Part shown: positions 34,838 through 46,029 of the stretch, in pieces | Numbering within the stretch: the stretch's first letter is position 1 | Layout of the letters: each line of letters starts with the position of its first letter | NCBI GenBank assembly: GCA_019636475.1 | Contig: JAHBXN010000004.1 | Location: 62,001-126,000, forward strand | Direction of reading: 5' to 3' | DNA: 64,000 nt | From: Phycisphaerae bacterium | GTDB taxonomy: Bacteria; Planctomycetota; Phycisphaerae; UBA1845; UTPLA1 | Program-made: the position numbers and the translations under genes | Notes under the pieces: model-generated | Database searches by the model: none | What the model saw: only the letters and a program-made list of their open reading frames with translations | What the model was told of the DNA's origin: nothing

Positions 34838-37297
34838 TCATCCTGATTGTTTTTCGAGAGTTTCCAGCATGGCCTGGGCCCGCTGATGGCCGGGACTTAG
34901 TCGAAGGGCTTCGCCAAGCTGATCGATTGCCTCCTGCCGACGGCCCAACTTCTGCATTACCAGCGCTGCCTTGTATCGAATCTCCGCGGAGTCGGGCAAC
35001 TTTGCGATCGCGAGTTCCGCATGTATCCGAGCCTGCTCGTTCTTGTCGGTCCGGAGCAGATAATCGATCAACGCCGCATTGACATTGACGTCGGTCGGGA
35101 AGTCTCGCGACGCCTGCGTCAGCGCGGCGATCGCGTCGTCGGTTCGCAGCAGGTACGCCAGCGCACTGGCAAGATTCAGCCGATAGGTCGGGTTCCGCGG
35201 CTCGCGCGCAGCCGCCGCCGTGAATTCGCGGATGGCTGCATCGGAATCGCCCTGGCTGAGGAGAATCTGTCCGAGATTCGTACGAACATCGGAGCGGGCC
35301 GGGCGAAACTTCAGCGCGGAAAGGTAGAGTGCACGAGCCTCGTCAAGCCGCCCGGACTGATGGGCGAGAATTCCGAGATTAAAAAGCGTGTTGGCCTGGC
35401 ACGCATCGTCACAGTAATCGAGGCCGGCCGCGGCCCTCAGCAGGGATTCGGCATCCGCGTTGCGTCCTTGCCGGGCAACAGCTCGACCGAGATTCGCGGC
35501 GATCGCTGCGTCGAATGGGAAAGCCTTCAATGCTTCGCGAAGGTTCTGTTCCGCTTCCGCGAAGCGGTCGCCGGCCATCAGCAGCTCGGCATAATTGGCG
35601 CGAACGAGCGGATCATTCGGATCGATTGCGAGGGCCCGATCAAAGGTGTCGCAATAAGTCTTGAAACTCTCAGGTGTCTGGAGCGATGCCAATTCGTTAA
35701 GCCGGCGCTCGACACGTTCGCGGTGCTCCTCGACATCCATGGCGGCTGAGAAGGGCGGCTTATTCAGCAATCCTGAAATGGCTTTCAGGCTCGTCTCTTC
35801 CGCGTAGGGCGTAAACGCGAGTCGTTCCATCACGCGATCGATGGAGCAGGGTTTGGCTTCGCCCGTGGACAGTTTCCGGATGGATTCAGGAAGTCCCGGC
35901 AGCAACGCATCGAAGAGAAGCCGGGCTATCTCGTAGTTGCCGAGGAATGTCATGTGGCAATGTTCGTGGAACAGCTCTTTTCCCGGAGCACCGAGACCGG
36001 CCGGATCGTTCAGAGCCATGTATCGTTCGACATCGACGAGCCGAACGCCACCGTCCTGCGACGACACAACCCGGCGTATCGTCTCATTTTCGTTTTGATC
36101 CGTGCGGAATCGGAGAACATCCAGGTTACGAGCAATGGCATAGTGCTGGTTGGCAGGTTGCCGCAGGTTCAACGCCGATTGGCAGCGGGCAATGCGGTAG
36201 TGCAACTCCGCGTGCTGGTCATCGATTTTTGCCGCGGCCTGATAGCGGTCGATCGCGGCGGCGAAATCGCCACGTTCGGCGAGCCGGACTCCATCGGCGT
36301 ATGTTGCATTCCATTCGGCAAGATCATCCGGCGTGAGGTCTTCGCGATGTTGCGAAGCGAATGGAGCGCAGTCACGCAGATTCACGCCGACAGTGCACAG
36401 AAGCACCCGCGCGCCGGCGTCGCGCCCGGTGCGGCAGATATCCTTCAGATTGCGCTCGAAATGGTGGTACACGGCATCGAGCCGTGAATCGGTGGCGGCA
36501 ACGGGACGATCGAGGAAGAATTCCATTCCCTTCCATTCCATTCCTGTTTCGTCCGAAGCCCGGAGAAGGCTCATTCCGTGTCCCGCGACCTGAACAAGCC
36601 GCAGCCGCGCCAATGCGAGATTCGTGCGAATCGCCCAAAGGCGATCCGAAAAGTCGCGAAAGACTGTGCCGGGACCGAAGGGGCCGACGACCTCATTATT
36701 GCCCTCATAAATAATGAACGTGTCCGGCTCAAACTCGGCGCAGTCTCGCGCTATTTGGAGCACAACATGTGAATTCACTGCGACCATCGCCGTATTGATC
36801 ACTTCGAACCGGGCGGTTGGAAAGGCATCACAAAGCATCGCGTCCAAAATTCTCGCGAAGCTGAATGTCGAATCCGGAAAACCCTGGGCGGCCGACGACC
36901 CGAGTACAAAAATGCGATACGCGCCGCGCTGTTTTCTCGCATCCATGACGAAAGGCGTCGGCAGCCGAGCGACAGACCTCGGGAAGTAACGCCAGCCGAC
37001 ACGCGGGTTTCCATAGACCGATTTACCGCCACCCAGCGGAACAAAGAACGACGGATCATAGCCTGCGCCGCCTAATCGAAGTCCGACTTCAATTGATCCG
37101 AACAGCATGGCCGGAATGAGCAGCATCGCCGCAAGGCGGAAGGCCCAGATTCGCCAGCGCGATGCCGTGCGTCGCGGTCGCCCGAGATCAGTCATTGCCT
37201 CGGATCCGTTCGTCGACGCTGTGGGTTGAGAGGCACCGGAGACTTTCGCAGGTCTGGACATTCGGAGTTCGGTATCGGGTCTGGTTCGGTGCGACAT
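34838..37297 (-). CDS. Membrane-anchored SGNH-hydrolase-like protein with long C-terminal TPR array
   Basis: About 819 residues from the ATG at 37297; ATG at 37261 or 37195 and GTG at 37324 are other candidates, none with a strong ribosome-binding site. A transmembrane helix (SRWRIWAFRLAAMLLIPAML) precedes an SGNH-like domain: VLGSSAAQGFPDSTFSF, VINTAMVAVNSH, YEGNNEVVGP and the C-terminal His block EHCHMTFLGNYEIA. The Asp usually found before the catalytic His is not evident. The rest contains a TPR pair inside the hydrolase region and about ten TPR-like repeats to the end. It is co-transcribed with the sulfatase-fold TPR protein. A role in modifying a surface polymer is an inference from both partners. 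Confidence 0.8.
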   Translation of the reverse strand: MSHRTRPDTELRMSRPAKVSGASQPTASTNGSEAMTDLGRPRRTASRWRIWAFRLAAMLLIPAMLFGSIEVGLRLGGAGYDPSFFVPLGGGKSVYGNPRVGWRYFPRSVARLPTPFVMDARKQRGAYRIFVLGSSAAQGFPDSTFSFARILDAMLCDAFPTARFEVINTAMVAVNSHVVLQIARDCAEFEPDTFIIYEGNNEVVGPFGPGTVFRDFSDRLWAIRTNLALARLRLVQVAGHGMSLLRASDETGMEWKGMEFFLDRPVAATDSRLDAVYHHFERNLKDICRTGRDAGARVLLCTVGVNLRDCAPFASQHREDLTPDDLAEWNATYADGVRLAERGDFAAAIDRYQAAAKIDDQHAELHYRIARCQSALNLRQPANQHYAIARNLDVLRFRTDQNENETIRRVVSSQDGGVRLVDVERYMALNDPAGLGAPGKELFHEHCHMTFLGNYEIARLLFDALLPGLPESIRKLSTGEAKPCSIDRVMERLAFTPYAEETSLKAISGLLNKPPFSAAMDVEEHRERVERRLNELASLQTPESFKTYCDTFDRALAIDPNDPLVRANYAELLMAGDRFAEAEQNLREALKAFPFDAAIAANLGRAVARQGRNADAESLLRAAAGLDYCDDACQANTLFNLGILAHQSGRLDEARALYLSALKFRPARSDVRTNLGQILLSQGDSDAAIREFTAAAAREPRNPTYRLNLASALAYLLRTDDAIAALTQASRDFPTDVNVNAALIDYLLRTDKNEQARIHAELAIAKLPDSAEIRYKAALVMQKLGRRQEAIDQLGEALRLSPGHQRAQAMLETLEKQSG

Positions 37298-37416
37298 GCG
37301 ACCGATTGATCGCGATTGCGCCACGCAACGCCGGATCGCGTATCATGAGAGAGTATATTCTGTGAATCTCAGTCGAGCGAATGTTGAACTGAACAGAATC
37401 TCCCCGGTGAATTGCG

Positions 37417-39396
<1,980 letters not shown>

Positions 39397-39499
39397 GAGA
39401 GACCTTCGTTCGACGGAGACTCGATCCGGACGAAAATCTGACCGCGCTTTGCTCTGTTTGGTCTAGCCGTTCCAACTTGAGTTCTCGATCGGCTCTAAC

Positions 39500-39799
39500 T
39501 CAAACTAGACGCACCGAAAGTTGGTAAGGGATGTCTGCAATCACAGGCACCCCGATCGGAGTTCGAACCCGTATCTCGTGATTACCTGATGGAACAACTC
39601 GTGGAGTTTTTGCCGAATTAATATTCCAAGTGTTGTCGTCTGGACTGATCTGCCATTCGATCAGGAAGGTCGAATGGAGTTTGATTTGAGCCTGGGTTCC
39701 GTTCGGAATTCGAATCGGATGCCGGGAAATTCCGCTGGCAGCGCTGACCGTGCCATGGAGTTCGATTCCTTCATGAGTAATTTCGATTGGCGGTGTCAT
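39500..39799 (-). CDS. Small hypothetical protein of the A/T-richer island
   Basis: 99 residues with no recognised motif. It seems beta-rich (HEIRVRTPIGVPVIADIPY) and has no signal peptide. It has a good ribosome-binding site (AAAGGA about nine bases before the ATG). It lies 67 bases downstream of the 900-residue lipoprotein gene on the same strand, so the two may be one transcript. It could be a cytoplasmic or, less likely, secreted companion of that lipoprotein. Confidence 0.55.
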   Translation of the reverse strand: MTPPIEITHEGIELHGTVSAASGISRHPIRIPNGTQAQIKLHSTFLIEWQISPDDNTWNINSAKTPRVVPSGNHEIRVRTPIGVPVIADIPYQLSVRLV

Positions 39800-39866
39800 G
39801 CGATCGTCCTTTCATTGATTGATCCCGACAGCGACTTGTCACGTTGATGGCGCATTGAATGTGAGT

Positions 39867-42569
39867 TTATTGTCCGGACTTGACTCTTACTTCGAAATTG
39901 CCACAAGGGTCTTGAGTAGGATGATGCCCGCTATTTTGAATGAACGTATTTGTGATAGAGGGATCAACGGACTTCGGAATTGTTACAATATCGCTGACGG
40001 CGGGTTGGGTGGTTGTGGAAAAGGTCCGGCGCAGTGTTATGACATCTTCACTTGCGGCTGTTTGCGACCTGGGCTCCTGGTTTGGAAATGGCTTCAATTG
40101 GAGCAAGGGCGTCAGGATGAAAGCATCTTGCTTTTGGGCATCCTTGTAGTTGAATTGGAACTGAACCGAGTGTGTGTTTTGATTACCAGTATTCCCGGAG
40201 AGTGCTACAAGTATGGCATGTTCGGTTTTTAGTTTGATATTCACTGTCAGGCTTGTTCCGCCAATAGGTTTTTTCGCTACCGATTCGATTTGATCGAGGT
40301 GTCGGCCGGTGATCGCGATGTGCGTCTCTGACAATGTGCCTTTTCCGTTTTCAACTTTGAAAAATACCTCTGAGGGTGTAATAGCTTCCACAACCGGTGA
40401 GGGGCTTGGTTTACTGGCCTCTTTCGGAAGAAAGGCATCAATCGGAACCGCCTGAAAATGGAATGCTTCCACGACGTGAGAGCGGAGTATGGCGATTCGA
40501 TTGCGAACGTAGTCTTCAAACGCGAGGTCGGCCGAAGTCATGGAGTTCTGGGAACCTTGCAAGTTGTTCGACCTGCTTGGGTATGGTCCATTCCAACTGT
40601 CATTCTCACTGGGATTTTCCCGCTCGATTATATTGGCTGCCAGGCGAAGATGGTTGGCCGCATGCAGGCGATCCTTTTCAGTTAGGCGCGGTCGGGCGTC
40701 AAACAAGGCGGGGTCATCGGTCTTCTTGATTGGAATCCATCGTGTGGTTTGGCGAAATTGGAGCCGCGGTTCCACAATCTGCCATTTGGGGTTTGAATTC
40801 GGGTCGTAACTCAACCGGATTCTCAGGTCGTTCCGATCGATGCCGACAAAAACAAGAACCGGAAAACTCTGGCGCTGTAGCACTTTCTCGGCACCCGCCG
40901 ATCTCCTATTATTAAATACGCCCGTGTTTCGAACCCCAAAAAGACTGGGGCCGATTTGATAACCGAATACCCCCCCGGAGTTACTGTAGCCGGCAACAGT
41001 ATTGAGCGTGGAACGCGTCGCGACATCCTGCTGAAATTGCTGAATATCCTGAATCAATCCAGCGGCCTGAGCCTCAGCCCCAAACCCCGATACCACCAGT
41101 GCGATCTTCAGTGCCAACGCCTGCTGATCTCGAATGCTGCTTGACAGATCGAGTGTTTGCATGTCGGTCATCGGAGTGACTGCGGCAACGAGTGGAGCCG
41201 AAGAGACCTGAACTGACGAAACAAGTTCGCCTGCCGGTGTCAGTTCCATCAGTCCTGGCCTGTAACTACCGGCCTCATATCCTGCATAGTAGGTCCGTGT
41301 GGTGTCGATTTTTCGTCGATCCTTGGCAACATTAGCCGCTTCCGCAGCTTTTTTTACTAGGTGCTCGTGAATTTGCGTTTCCAACTCCTTTTTCTTTTCC
41401 TCCGGCCAATCGAGCCCTTGGGAACTTGGACTCGGATTACTTAGTTGGTTCTGGAGGTTGACGAGTGTTTCGTCACGATTCAATCTGGCATAGGTAGATA
41501 GAGTGGCATTGACGTAATTCAGATCATCTGATTCCCCTAGCGAGTCAAGAGGACTTTTGCCACGGGCTGCTAGTTTCGCCAGCAGGTCAAACCTCACAGG
41601 CTGATAGTCGTAACTCACTGATACCGATACATCAGCCATGTATCCCTTCTCGGTCTGCGTTCCTGGCGTGACCGACACCATCGACACGCCCACGAGCACA
41701 ATCTTGTCTTTGAACTGACTCGCCAGTTCGGGCTTGCCAAGAAAATTGAACACGTTCTGAAAGGTCTTTGTTCCGGCGGCATTATTTATCGCGGAGCTAT
41801 TTGGGATGACCACTTCCCCCGTCGGTCTACTCAGCTTCAACAACGCCTGAAATTTGTGAAACTTCTCTTCCGAGAGCAGGGCGCGGACCTTGTCTGCATT
41901 TGGCAGGACGCTCTCGTCAAAACTCGGCGGGTTGTGCTGAAACTCCGGCGGCGCGGGTCGCGTCGTTGGCCCGGAAAGGCCGGTCGAAGATACGGTCATG
42001 GCGGTGACCAATGCCCGCAGTCGATTGATTCGCTCCTCCTCCGGCGACAAATTCGCAGGCTGTGTCGTAGCTGCCGCTTCGGCCTTCGCCGCTTCGTTCA
42101 ACGCGAGGGATGGATCGAGAATCGGGATGAGCAGGCCCAGCATTGAAGCGGAATCGAGTAGTGCGGTCTTGCGTTTGTATGCATCGAGGTCTGCCTGGTA
42201 GCCATCATAGAGCATGCGGTTCGTTAGCAGGTCCTGCAAATTGACCGTGCCGCGGAAACCGATGTCTGTTTCGTTAATGTGTTCATACATGGACGCGACG
42301 GCACCATGAATGTCCTTACGCGCTTCGTCGTAGTACTGTTGGGCTGTTCGTTGGAGATCGAATGCGAATTGCCCGTTCTCGACCAATTTCCGATCGGCAA
42401 ACAGTGGACTGGACACTGAAACGCTGCCATAATCGTCGAGTATTTTTCCCGCCGTTTCGAGATACACTCCGACGCGATCACCTTGGGTGCAGCCGATTAG
42501 GATCATGATGACGACAATTGAGCAGATGCGACGAACGTAGTTGCGATTGAACGTGTCATTCCAGTCCAT
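39867..42569 (-). CDS. Large lipoprotein of unknown function in an A/T-richer island
   Basis: 900 residues. A signal peptide with lipobox MILIGC (Cys near residue 28) indicates a lipoprotein. No catalytic motif is recognised. Residues ~300-330 and ~575-600 contain beta-strand patterns, and coiled-coil-prone segments surround residues 370-410. The C-terminal ~130 residues resemble an IPT/TIG-like immunoglobulin fold (ITPSEVFFKVENGKG, HIAITGRHLDQIE). The ribosome-binding site GAGGAG precedes the start. The surrounding 39.4-42.8 kb stretch is visibly richer in A and T than its neighbours, which suggests recent acquisition, though no mobility gene is present. Confidence 0.7.
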   Translation of the reverse strand: MDWNDTFNRNYVRRICSIVVIMILIGCTQGDRVGVYLETAGKILDDYGSVSVSSPLFADRKLVENGQFAFDLQRTAQQYYDEARKDIHGAVASMYEHINETDIGFRGTVNLQDLLTNRMLYDGYQADLDAYKRKTALLDSASMLGLLIPILDPSLALNEAAKAEAAATTQPANLSPEEERINRLRALVTAMTVSSTGLSGPTTRPAPPEFQHNPPSFDESVLPNADKVRALLSEEKFHKFQALLKLSRPTGEVVIPNSSAINNAAGTKTFQNVFNFLGKPELASQFKDKIVLVGVSMVSVTPGTQTEKGYMADVSVSVSYDYQPVRFDLLAKLAARGKSPLDSLGESDDLNYVNATLSTYARLNRDETLVNLQNQLSNPSPSSQGLDWPEEKKKELETQIHEHLVKKAAEAANVAKDRRKIDTTRTYYAGYEAGSYRPGLMELTPAGELVSSVQVSSAPLVAAVTPMTDMQTLDLSSSIRDQQALALKIALVVSGFGAEAQAAGLIQDIQQFQQDVATRSTLNTVAGYSNSGGVFGYQIGPSLFGVRNTGVFNNRRSAGAEKVLQRQSFPVLVFVGIDRNDLRIRLSYDPNSNPKWQIVEPRLQFRQTTRWIPIKKTDDPALFDARPRLTEKDRLHAANHLRLAANIIERENPSENDSWNGPYPSRSNNLQGSQNSMTSADLAFEDYVRNRIAILRSHVVEAFHFQAVPIDAFLPKEASKPSPSPVVEAITPSEVFFKVENGKGTLSETHIAITGRHLDQIESVAKKPIGGTSLTVNIKLKTEHAILVALSGNTGNQNTHSVQFQFNYKDAQKQDAFILTPLLQLKPFPNQEPRSQTAASEDVITLRRTFSTTTQPAVSDIVTIPKSVDPSITNTFIQNSGHHPTQDPCGNFEVRVKSGQ

Positions 42570-42918
42570 GGTCCATCTCCTCTTTGATCTGATCCGCGCT
42601 CGCTTTCAGTGCCTCGATGACCGCATGCTTCAGTGAGTGGAACAGCCCCTTTTGATTTTACGAATGATGCAGCACCGCACCGCCGATGCGGAAATACTGT
42701 CACTAACATACAAGCCGAAATCTTGGTGATCGCGTGCGCGATCGAATCGAAGATTTGCTGAAAAAACCGACGCGCTACCAAGTCGACATTGGCGAAGCCT
42801 TCGATATCCTATGTTCGATTTGGATGTGCCCGGATTCGTGCTTCACAGCCTGGGAGGCACAAGCTCGGTCGAATGTGCGTGTCCGCCCGGCGCGCTCCAT
42901 CAAGAGGCAGGGGTTCGT
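42570..42918. other. Intergenic region between the lipoprotein and asnS
   Basis: Divergent starts at 42569 and 42919 leave about 350 bases. A short inverted repeat (CCGCA...TGCGG, near 42675-42692) is visible but has no T-run on either side. An open frame upstream of asnS (42811-42918) is not supported. Nothing else is recognised. Confidence 0.45.
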
Positions 42919-44421
42919 ATGTTTACCACTATCAAGAGCTTACATCTCCATGTCGGCGAAACCGTCACCCTCCAGGGCTGGATCTACAACAGCCGGGACT
43001 CCGGGAAGATCGCCTTTCTCGTCTTGCGAGATGGAACCGGTCTATGCCAGTGCGTCGTCGCCAAGTCGCCGGCCACAGAGGCCTTCTTCGACATCGCTCG
43101 CAAGCTTACCCAGGAGGCGGCCGTCCGAATCACTGGTCTCGTCAAGGCCAACGAAAAGCAGATCGGCGGCCACGAACTGGAGGTGACCGGACTCGAACTG
43201 GTCGGCGAATCAGTTGATTTCCCGATCACGCCGAAGCCCCACGGTATCGACTTTCTCTTCAAGAACCGCCATCTGCATTTTCGCTCGCGGCGACAGTGGC
43301 ACATCCTTCGCGTGCGGCATGCCGTCATCGACGAGATCCGATCTTATTTCAACCGAAACGGATTCACGCTGATTGATACGCCCATTTTCGCTCCGGCCGC
43401 GGGTGAAGGTGCGCAAACGCTCTTTCAGGTCGACTATTTCGGCGAACCGGTCTACATGGCCCAGACCGGCCAGCTCTATGTCGAGGCGGCTTGCATGGCG
43501 TTCGGCAAAGTCTACTGCTTCGGCCCGACATTCCGCGCGGAAAAGAGCAAGACCCGTCGCCACCTGACCGAGTTCTGGATGGTCGAGCCGGAGATTGCGT
43601 TTGCCGAGTTGGATGATGTCATTGCCCTGGCGGAGGACTTCATCTGTGCGATTGTCGCACGCGTGCTGAAGGACCACCGCAGCGACCTGGAGTTCCTCGG
43701 CCGAAACATCGCGTCACTGGAGAAAATCACCAAGCCGTTCAACCGCATGACCCACAAGGAGGCGGCCGACATCCTGCGCGGCCCTCGGGCGAAGGAGCTG
43801 CTGGAGCGGGATCTTGCGACCAAGACCGCTCGCATCGAGGAAATCAGGAAACTGCTCGCGGAGAAAGAAGCGAAAGCCGCCGGTCAGGGTGTCAAGCAAT
43901 GGGAAAAGGACAAACTGGTCGGAGAGATCGCGGACCTCAAGGACGAGCTGGGCGATCTCGAGGTGGAGGTGCAGAACATCCCGCAGCACATCCGGCTCGC
44001 GGCCGAGTTTGATCCCGGCGGCGACCTCGGCGGCAGCGACGAGACGATCATCAGCCGCCTGTCGGAGAAACCGACGTTTGTGACTCACTATCCGAAGGCG
44101 TGCAAGGCCTTTTACATGAAGCAGAATGCGGCGGATCCGTCGCGTGTGAACAATGTGGACCTGCTGGCGCCCGAGGGCTTCGGCGAAATCATCGGCGGCA
44201 GCCAGCGCGAAGACGGTTATGACGCACTGCTCCACCGCATTCATGAGGAAGGCCTGAATCCGGACGACTACGCCTGGTATCTCGACCTGCGAAAATACGG
44301 GACGGTTCCTCACGGGGGCTTCGGCCTGGGCGTCGAGCGAACCGTGGCGTGGCTCTGCGGTCTGAAGCACATCCGCGAGACGATCCCGTTCCCGCGGATG
44401 ATGGGGCGGTTCTATCCGTAG
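42919..44421 (+). CDS. asnS: Asparaginyl-tRNA synthetase with extra coiled-coil segment
   Basis: 500 residues from the ATG at 42919, with GAGG just upstream. Class II synthetase charging tRNA-Asn. The N-terminal OB fold (residues ~1-105) has VTLQGWIYNSRDSGKIAFL. Catalytic motif 1 (TLIDTPIFAPAAGEGAQTLF), motif 2 (FGPTFRAEKSKTRRHLTEFW) and motif 3 (GGFGLGVERTVAWLCGL) are present. Compared with the usual ~430-466 residues, an extra segment of about 70-80 residues follows MTHKEAADILR. It is a charged, heptad-rich helix pair (LERDLATKTARIEEIRKLLA, then EIADLKDELGDLEVEVQNI). The substrate call relies on the AsnRS signature in motif 3 and overall similarity; AspRS is less likely. Confidence 0.93.
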   Translation: MFTTIKSLHLHVGETVTLQGWIYNSRDSGKIAFLVLRDGTGLCQCVVAKSPATEAFFDIARKLTQEAAVRITGLVKANEKQIGGHELEVTGLELVGESVDFPITPKPHGIDFLFKNRHLHFRSRRQWHILRVRHAVIDEIRSYFNRNGFTLIDTPIFAPAAGEGAQTLFQVDYFGEPVYMAQTGQLYVEAACMAFGKVYCFGPTFRAEKSKTRRHLTEFWMVEPEIAFAELDDVIALAEDFICAIVARVLKDHRSDLEFLGRNIASLEKITKPFNRMTHKEAADILRGPRAKELLERDLATKTARIEEIRKLLAEKEAKAAGQGVKQWEKDKLVGEIADLKDELGDLEVEVQNIPQHIRLAAEFDPGGDLGGSDETIISRLSEKPTFVTHYPKACKAFYMKQNAADPSRVNNVDLLAPEGFGEIIGGSQREDGYDALLHRIHEEGLNPDDYAWYLDLRKYGTVPHGGFGLGVERTVAWLCGLKHIRETIPFPRMMGRFYP

Positions 44422-44449
44422 GGCGTGCCGGGCGGATGGCATCATCCGG

Positions 44450-44642
44450 CATCGCCGCGCGGCGAGGCGAGCGGGTCACGTGGCGAGGCGAGCGGGTCAC
44501 GCGGCGGGGCGAGCGGGTCACGTGGCGAGGCGAGCGGGTCACGCGGCGGGGCGAGCGGGTCACGTGGCGGGGCGAGCGGGTCACGCGGCGGGGCGAGCGG
44601 GTCACGTGGCGGGGCGAGCGGGTCACGCGGCGGGGCGGCGCG
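44450..44642. repeat. 21-bp tandem repeat array (8 copies) with 42-bp higher-order period
   Basis: Eight copies of GAGCGGGTCACG lie 21 bases apart with GGCGRGGC between them. The base after each copy alternates T, C, T, C, T, C, T, C, giving a 42-bp unit repeated four times. It starts shortly after the asnS stop codon. Open frames through it encode only 7-residue repeats and are not genes. Confidence 0.95.
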
Positions 44643-44655
44643 AGGACCCCATGCG

Positions 44656-44820
44656 TCGCCGCATCCGTGTGATTCCAGGTCGCGTGGCTCAGATTCCCGG
44701 TTTCGTTCATGAATCCGCGCCGCGCATCCATGGAAATCCGATTGGATTGGATCAAATCGCCGGTTTCGTCCCGGAATCTCCGCCGCGCATCCATGAAATT
44801 CCGAATTTCGTGGATGCAAT
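44656..44820. repeat. Degenerate 63-nt repeat units, locus B
   Basis: Two to three units with a period near 63 bases start with CCGCATCCGTG or CCGCGCATCCAT (near 44656, 44719 and 44782). The last has the near-perfect palindrome ATCCATGAAATTC..AATTTCGTGGAT. The shared core CCGCGCATCCAT...TGGATCAAA..CGCCGGT matches a unit at 31153-31217. The array immediately follows the 21-bp repeats; 63 is three times 21. Confidence 0.7.
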
Positions 44821-44918
44821 TCGCGGCGGCGTCCCCGCGCCGACGCGCAAGAGTTGCGCTGGCTTGCCGGCCGTGGGCCCGATTGAACCGTCCCGGCCCC
44901 CGGGGGCCGGCGGCGGAA

Positions 44919-45494
44919 TCAGGACAAAGCCCCGCGCAGGTGCCACAGAATCTCCCGGTTGCCGCCGTGGCCGAGAATCGGGCTGACGGCCTCGCCGAGG
45001 ATCATCAGCCCGCAATCCGCCACATCGCGGCGCACGGCGTCGAGCACGATCGGCAGATGTTCCGCCATCAGAACACCCCGATCAAGCATTTCCGGGGCCG
45101 CTTCATAATGCGGTTTCACGAGCGAAATGACTGCTCCACCGGGCTTAAGCAGCCGCACGGCCGCGGGAAGAATCCGCGCCTGCCGCGTCCAGCCGGCGTC
45201 GATGGTCACGAGATCAACCGGTTCGGGCAGGCGCGCGTGCAGGGCGTCGGTCCGCTCCATCACGACGACACGTGGATCGGTGCGAATGCGATAATCGACG
45301 ATGCCGTAGCCTCGCTCGATTGCGTAGACTCTCGCGGCTCCGGCCTGCAGAAGACAATCGACAAAGCCTCCGGCGTTGCTGCCGAGATCGGCGCAGACGA
45401 GTGCCGATACCGTGACACGAAACTCGCCGAGCGCGTGGGCCAGTTTCAGCCCGGCCCGGGAGACGTATTCACGGCGTGTGGAATCCGTCGTCAT
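44919..45494 (-). CDS. TlyA/FtsJ-like SAM-dependent rRNA methyltransferase, without S4 domain
   Basis: 191 residues from the ATG at 45494; an upstream in-frame region to 45635 is low-complexity and rejected. The first residues include YVSRAGLKLAHAL, the usual link between S4 and methyltransferase in TlyA. The SAM motif is DLGSNAGGFVDCLLQ, followed by RVYAIERGYGIVDYR, the motif DALHARLPEPVDLVTIDAGW, and LKPGGAVISLVKPHYE. The S4 RNA-binding domain of TlyA is missing. TlyA proteins 2'-O-methylate 16S/23S rRNA; the target here is unknown. It is a short distance from rpsT on the same strand. Confidence 0.8.
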   Translation of the reverse strand: MTTDSTRREYVSRAGLKLAHALGEFRVTVSALVCADLGSNAGGFVDCLLQAGAARVYAIERGYGIVDYRIRTDPRVVVMERTDALHARLPEPVDLVTIDAGWTRQARILPAAVRLLKPGGAVISLVKPHYEAAPEMLDRGVLMAEHLPIVLDAVRRDVADCGLMILGEAVSPILGHGGNREILWHLRGALS

Positions 45495-45560
45495 GCAATT
45501 CCCGATGCCGCCATATCGACACCCGGCCGCCGGGGCGGCGGCGACGGCTCGCGCGACAAT

Positions 45561-45594
45561 GAAAGAAGCCCCGGCGCCGGGGCGACGAGGCTTC
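45561..45594 (-). terminator. Probable terminator of rpsT
   Basis: Read leftward, GAAGCC pairs with GGCTTC around an inner GC-rich palindrome (CCCCGGCGCCGGGG), followed by TTTC. The T-run is short, so confidence is moderate. It sits about 60 bases after the rpsT stop. Confidence 0.45.
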
Positions 45595-45655
45595 CTGAAA
45601 CGCGGGTTCCTGCGCGCTGCGCGGTCGATGGGCACGCGCGCGTCGCCGTGCGAAG

Positions 45656-45928
45656 TTACTTGGCGGCCTTCAGGAGGTTGACCTGTGACGCGAGCCGACT
45701 CTTATAGCGGGCAGCCGTCTTCGGGTGAATCGTCCGTCGATTGCCGCTCCGATCCAGGATCGCGGTTGCCGATTGGAGCGCCTTCTCGGCTGCGCCCGAA
45801 TCCTTTGCGACGATGGCGTCACGCACCTTCTTAATTGCATTCTTGACGACTGTCTTTCGAGCCTTGTTTCGATCCGCTCGTCGCTTGTTCTGTCGAAGTC
45901 TCTTCTGGGATGAGAGTGAACGTGCCAC
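45656..45928 (-). CDS. rpsT: 30S ribosomal protein S20
   Basis: 90 residues from a GTG start. The protein binds 16S rRNA near the decoding-region base. It is rich in Lys/Arg and matches S20: SLSSQKRLRQNKRRADRN, VVKNAIKKVRDAI, and GNRRTIHPKTAARYKSRL. The GTG at 45928 is chosen because the ribosome-binding site AAAGGAG is seven bases upstream. A TTG at 45934 would leave almost no spacing. Confidence 0.95.
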   Translation of the reverse strand: MARSLSSQKRLRQNKRRADRNKARKTVVKNAIKKVRDAIVAKDSGAAEKALQSATAILDRSGNRRTIHPKTAARYKSRLASQVNLLKAAK

Positions 45929-46029
45929 CAACAACTCCTTTGGTCATGTCAATCGCGCCGTGCGCGCATCACGCATTGTCCTTGCCGTCCGGGGCTGTTC
46001 GACCGAACGGCGAAAGACCGGCTATTAGA

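Noticed and set aside
42811-42918. Upstream extension of asnS
   Set aside because: The family homology begins at the ATG at 42919, which has a ribosome-binding site; the extension is not conserved-looking.
44450-44642. CRISPR array
   Set aside because: Copies are tandem with 21-bp spacing, and no unique spacers separate them.
44349-44986. Several open frames through the 21-bp array on both strands
   Set aside because: They encode only 7-residue repeats because 21 is a multiple of three; none has a ribosome-binding site.
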